Assembly (NCBI RefSeq): GCF_006980715.1
Contig: NZ_SBHN01000021.1
Location: forward strand, 43,798 to 107,797
Source of the DNA: Telmatospirillum sp. J64-1
GTDB lineage: Bacteria > Pseudomonadota > Alphaproteobacteria > Rhodospirillales > Magnetospirillaceae
Reading direction: 5' to 3'
DNA: 64,000 nucleotides
Made by a program: the position numbers and the translations under genes. Position 1 is the stretch's first letter, and every line of letters starts with the position of its first letter. This document shows positions 61,070 through 64,000 of this stretch, one piece after another. The notes beneath the pieces are model-generated. The model searched no databases and was not told where the DNA came from. It worked only from the letters and a program-made list of their open reading frames with translations.

Positions 61070-63835
61070 ATGACCCAGCCCCCTGCCCCGTCGCCTTCGC
61101 AGACCAGCCGCATCCTCCTTCCCCACGCTCCTGCTTTGGTGGTGGCGGCACGGCGGGCCGTGCTCATCACCACGGACGGCGAGATCGAAGAGCTTTCCCC
61201 GAAAGAAGCCTTTGCGCGCGTGACGCTGGAGCCCCCCCTGCTGGTCCACGCCCCTGCCGTCACGGCACGGCTGGACACCACGCCCTTTCCGGCCTTCGAC
61301 CTGCTCGAACTCTTCGCCTTCGTCCGCCCGGCCAGCTTCTGCCTGCCCACCCCGCGCGGTCTGGCCGAGGCCATGGGGATCAGTGTCGCCCCGGGTCACG
61401 AGGCCGAGGCGGAAAGCCTGTTCGACATCACCCGCCTGCTGCTCGAGGAACTGGCCCGGTCCCAGACATTGATGAGTGCCCCGCGCCGCAACGATGTGCG
61501 CGGCATTGCCTGGACCATGGCACGGGCCGACTGGTCCTGGGGGCCGTCGGTGCTGGCGGCGCTGGGCGTGGAGGGCAATACCAAGGGCAATGCCGCGCTG
61601 AAGGTCTGGGAACGCCTGCCGGAATGGTCGGAACATGCCCCCGAGCCGCCGGCCGGCAACATCCCCGTCGATCCCGCCGAGGCCCGCCGCCGCCTGTCCG
61701 AGATCCTGGGCCATGCGGCCGAGCAGCGCCCCCAGCAGGCCGATTACGCCTCCGCCGTGGCGGCCGCCTTCGCCCCCCGCGATGCGGCGGGCGCGCCCAA
61801 CATGGTGCTGGCCGAGGCCGGAACCGGCACCGGCAAGACGCTGGGCTATGTCGCCCCGGCCAGCCTGTGGGCGGAAAAGAACGGCGCCCCGGTCTGGATC
61901 AGCACCTATACCCGCAACCTTCAGCGCCAGCTCGATGCCGAACTCGACCGCCTGTTTCCCGATGCCGCCGAGAAGGCGCGCAAGGTGGTCATCCGCAAGG
62001 GCCGCGAGAATTATCTCTGCCTGCTGAATTACGAAGAAGCGGTGATGCGCAATCGCGGCCAGGATGCCGTCGCGCTGGGGCTGATGGCGCGCTGGACGCT
62101 GGCGACGCGGGATGGCGACCTCACCGGCGGCGACCTGCCCGGCTGGCTGCCCGATCTGCTGGGCCGGGCGCGCAGCCTGGGGCTCGCCGACCGGCGCGGC
62201 GAATGCATCTATTCCGCCTGTCCCCATTACACCAAATGCTTCATCGAGCGCGCGGTGCGCCGCGCCCGCCGGGCCGAGATCGTGGTCGCCAACCATGCCC
62301 TGGTCATGGTCCAGGCGGCGCTGGGCGGGCTGGACGATGCCACCACCCCCACCCGCTATGTCTTCGATGAAGGCCACCACGTCTTCGACGCCGCCGACAG
62401 CGCCTTCTCGGCCCATCTCACCGGCGCCGAGACCGCCGAATTGCGCCGCTGGCTGCTGGGTGCGGAAGGCGACGGCTCGCGTTCCCGCGCCCGCGGCCTG
62501 AAGCGCCGGGCCGAGGATATCGTCGGCCATTCCGACGAAGCCGCCGAGGCCCTGGACGCCGCCCTGCATGCCGCGCGCTGCCTGCCCGGCCCGTCCTGGC
62601 ATCTGCGCGTCACCGAGGGCGATCCCGTCGGACCGGCCGAGCGTTTCCTCGCCCTGGTACGCCAGCAGGTCTATGCCCGCGCGCCCAGCCAGGACGGCCC
62701 CTACAGTATCGAGACCGACGTCCAGCCGCCCATTCCCGGCTTGGAGGAAGCCGCGCTGGAACTGGACGAAGCGCTGAACCGCCTCGTCCAGCCGCTGTTC
62801 ACCCTGGGGCGCAGCCTGACGGACCTGCTCGACGACGAGGCCTCGGAACTGGACAGCGCCACCCGCCAGCGCATCGAAGGCGTCTGCCGCTCCATCGAAC
62901 GCCGCGCCATCATTCCCCTGAAGGGCTGGCGCGCCATGCTCGGCCATGTCACCGGCACGGCGAACGAGGACTTCGTGGACTGGTTCAGCGTCGAACGCAT
63001 CGGCGGGCGGGACGCCGACATGGGGATGCACCGCCACTGGGTCGACCCCACCCGCCCCTTCGCCCAGGCCGTCTGCGAACCCGCCCACGGCCTGCTCGTC
63101 ACCTCGGCCACGCTCCGCGACGGTTCGGGCGATGTGGAACGCGACTGGTGGGCCGCCGAACGCCGCAGCGGCGCCAGCCACCTGCCCGTCCCGGCCCTGC
63201 GCGCCACCGTCCCCTCGCCCTTCGACTATCCCAGCACGACCCGCGTCTTCGTCGTCGCGGATGTGCGCAAGGACGACATGGCCCAGGTCGCGGCGGCCTA
63301 TCGCGAGCTTTTCCTGGCTTCCGGCGGCGGCGGTCTGGGGCTTTTCACCGCGATCTCGCGGCTGCGCGCCGTCCATGGCCGGATCAGTGCCCCGCTCGAC
63401 GATGCGGGCCTGCCGCTCTATGCCCAGCATGTGGACAACATGGACGTCTCGACCATGGTGGACATCTTCCGCGCCGAGGAAAATGCCTGCCTGCTGGGCA
63501 CCGACGCAGTGCGCGACGGCGTGGACGTGCCAGGCCGTTCCTTGCGCCTGATCGTCTTCGACCGCGTTCCCTGGCCCCGCCCCGACATCCTGCACAAGGC
63601 CCGCCGCGCGGCCTTCGGCGGCAAGGCCTATGACGACATGATCACCCGCCTGCGCCTGAAACAGGCCTTCGGGCGGCTGGTCCGCCGGGCGGGCGATGCG
63701 GGCGTCTTCGTCCTGCTCGACCCCATGATGCCCACGCGCCTGATGGGCGCCTTCCCCGAAGGCGTCCAGGTGCGCCGGGTCGGGCTGGCCGAGGCCGTCG
63801 CCGAAACGAAAGCCTTCCTCGGGCGGGAGGAATGA
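61070..63835 (+). CDS. DinG/XPD-type ATP-dependent DNA helicase with Fe-S cysteines
   Basis: A 921-residue superfamily 2 helicase of the DinG/Rad3 group. An N-terminal extension of about 240 residues precedes Walker A EAGTGTGKT (about 247-255). Cysteines in NYLCLLNYE, GECIYSACPHYTKCF can hold a 4Fe-4S cluster. VFDEGHH is the DEAH-type box. Motifs near TSATLRDGSG and the late FDRVPWPRPD plus QAFGRLVRR complete the helicase. No LexA box was found upstream, unlike E. coli dinG. The N-terminal extension suggests an extra nuclease-like or regulatory domain, not identified. Confidence 0.9.
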   Translation: MTQPPAPSPSQTSRILLPHAPALVVAARRAVLITTDGEIEELSPKEAFARVTLEPPLLVHAPAVTARLDTTPFPAFDLLELFAFVRPASFCLPTPRGLAEAMGISVAPGHEAEAESLFDITRLLLEELARSQTLMSAPRRNDVRGIAWTMARADWSWGPSVLAALGVEGNTKGNAALKVWERLPEWSEHAPEPPAGNIPVDPAEARRRLSEILGHAAEQRPQQADYASAVAAAFAPRDAAGAPNMVLAEAGTGTGKTLGYVAPASLWAEKNGAPVWISTYTRNLQRQLDAELDRLFPDAAEKARKVVIRKGRENYLCLLNYEEAVMRNRGQDAVALGLMARWTLATRDGDLTGGDLPGWLPDLLGRARSLGLADRRGECIYSACPHYTKCFIERAVRRARRAEIVVANHALVMVQAALGGLDDATTPTRYVFDEGHHVFDAADSAFSAHLTGAETAELRRWLLGAEGDGSRSRARGLKRRAEDIVGHSDEAAEALDAALHAARCLPGPSWHLRVTEGDPVGPAERFLALVRQQVYARAPSQDGPYSIETDVQPPIPGLEEAALELDEALNRLVQPLFTLGRSLTDLLDDEASELDSATRQRIEGVCRSIERRAIIPLKGWRAMLGHVTGTANEDFVDWFSVERIGGRDADMGMHRHWVDPTRPFAQAVCEPAHGLLVTSATLRDGSGDVERDWWAAERRSGASHLPVPALRATVPSPFDYPSTTRVFVVADVRKDDMAQVAAAYRELFLASGGGGLGLFTAISRLRAVHGRISAPLDDAGLPLYAQHVDNMDVSTMVDIFRAEENACLLGTDAVRDGVDVPGRSLRLIVFDRVPWPRPDILHKARRAAFGGKAYDDMITRLRLKQAFGRLVRRAGDAGVFVLLDPMMPTRLMGAFPEGVQVRRVGLAEAVAETKAFLGREE

Positions 63836-63854
63836 CGGGGAGGCTGCGCCTCTT

Positions 63855-63888
63855 CATGCTTCGAGACGACCCTGCGGGGCTCCTCACC
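63855..63888. repeat. Half copy of palindromic repeat family 2
   Basis: CATGCTTCGAGACG with CCTGCGGGGCTCCTCACC, matching the left arm at 57.8 kb. No right arm is seen before the window ends. Confidence 0.7.
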
Positions 63889-63949
63889 CTGGAGACCTTT
63901 GCGCGGGGGAGGATCGGCCTTTTAGGTGGCAAATCGAGGCTGCTTTGCC

Positions 63950-63995
63950 CTTAACAAAACCGCCGCCAGAGCTTGATCTCTGGCGGCGGTCTACG
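63950..63995 (-). terminator. Intrinsic terminator at the right edge
   Basis: A 13-bp stem, ACCGCCGCCAGAG at 63959-63971 with its complement at 63978-63990. On the minus strand it is followed by TTTTGTTAAG, so it probably ends a minus-strand gene beyond the window. On the plus strand TTTTG follows after a short gap, so it may also help end the helicase transcript. Confidence 0.8.
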
Positions 63996-64000
63996 TTTTG

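Noticed and set aside
61055..63595. Long open frame opposite the DinG-like helicase (similar ones opposite atpD, gpmI, lysS and the portal)
   Set aside because: GC-skew shadow of a real gene; Gly/Ala/Asp-rich text with no recognisable fold.

Overview
The window is GC-rich chromosomal DNA from an alphaproteobacterium, most likely Rhodospirillales of the Magnetospirillum/Phaeospirillum type. The evidence is a CtrA regulator with its ChpT phosphotransferase, an atpHAGDC operon without the F0 genes, a class I lysyl-tRNA synthetase, divergently placed fliIJ and ctrA, and dispersed palindromic repeats of the kind common in that order. The genus is an inference. No rRNA or tRNA gene and no CRISPR array was seen.

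Layout. 1-12.2 kb: housekeeping genes on the plus strand: proA (5' end outside the window), nadD, rsfS, rlmH, a conserved unknown, an Ntn-hydrolase-like protein, gpmI, a degenerate LytM (EnvC-like) protein, ctpA, a divergent polysaccharide deacetylase, rppH and a globin-coupled diguanylate cyclase. 12.2-19.4 kb: a repeat-rich gap, a small Cys-rich exported protein with a PepSY membrane protein, then fsa-DUF484-xerC on the minus strand and priA on the plus strand. 19.6-24.6 kb: the F1 ATPase operon, ending in a strong terminator. 24.8-34.1 kb: a motility and cell-cycle block: fliIJ, ctrA, a cheAWYBR operon whose CheA carries two CheW domains and a receiver domain, and chpT. 34.2-43.2 kb: DUF3553, a ModE-like regulator, a TPR/class III cyclase, moaA (with a candidate ModE operator), nadK, an AbrB-family membrane protein, a HAD phosphatase, pyrD, DUF952 and a Sel1-type lipoprotein-like exported protein.

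43.2-57.7 kb: a compact podovirus-type virion module on the minus strand. In transcription order it encodes two leader proteins, a small portal-adjacent protein, portal, a Bbp19-like protein, scaffold, capsid, a small head protein, tail tube A and B, an internal virion protein, small and large terminase, a membrane protein, SleB hydrolase, a 3TM gene-transfer-type holin and a peptidoglycan-binding protein. I see no integrase, replication genes, large ejection proteins or tail fibre. An exact alphaproteobacterial LexA box (GAAC-N7-GAAC) sits just before the first leader gene, opposite a LexA/cI-like S24 regulator. Between capsid and scaffold, two plus-strand genes encode a soluble protein with two chemoreceptor-tip-like segments and a flavodiiron-type metallo-beta-lactamase-fold protein that keeps six metal ligands. 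Together they look like an oxygen- or redox-responsive chemotaxis pair. Host-type repeats have entered the gaps of the virion operon, which suggests long residence. The best candidate for an undescribed system is this SOS-linked, stripped-down podoviral particle (a possible domesticated prophage or gene-transfer agent) carrying a chemosensory cargo.

57.9-64.0 kb: chromosomal genes again: an SGNH hydrolase, class I lysS, an exported EF-hand protein and a DinG/XPD-type Fe-S helicase, with repeats and a terminator at the right edge.
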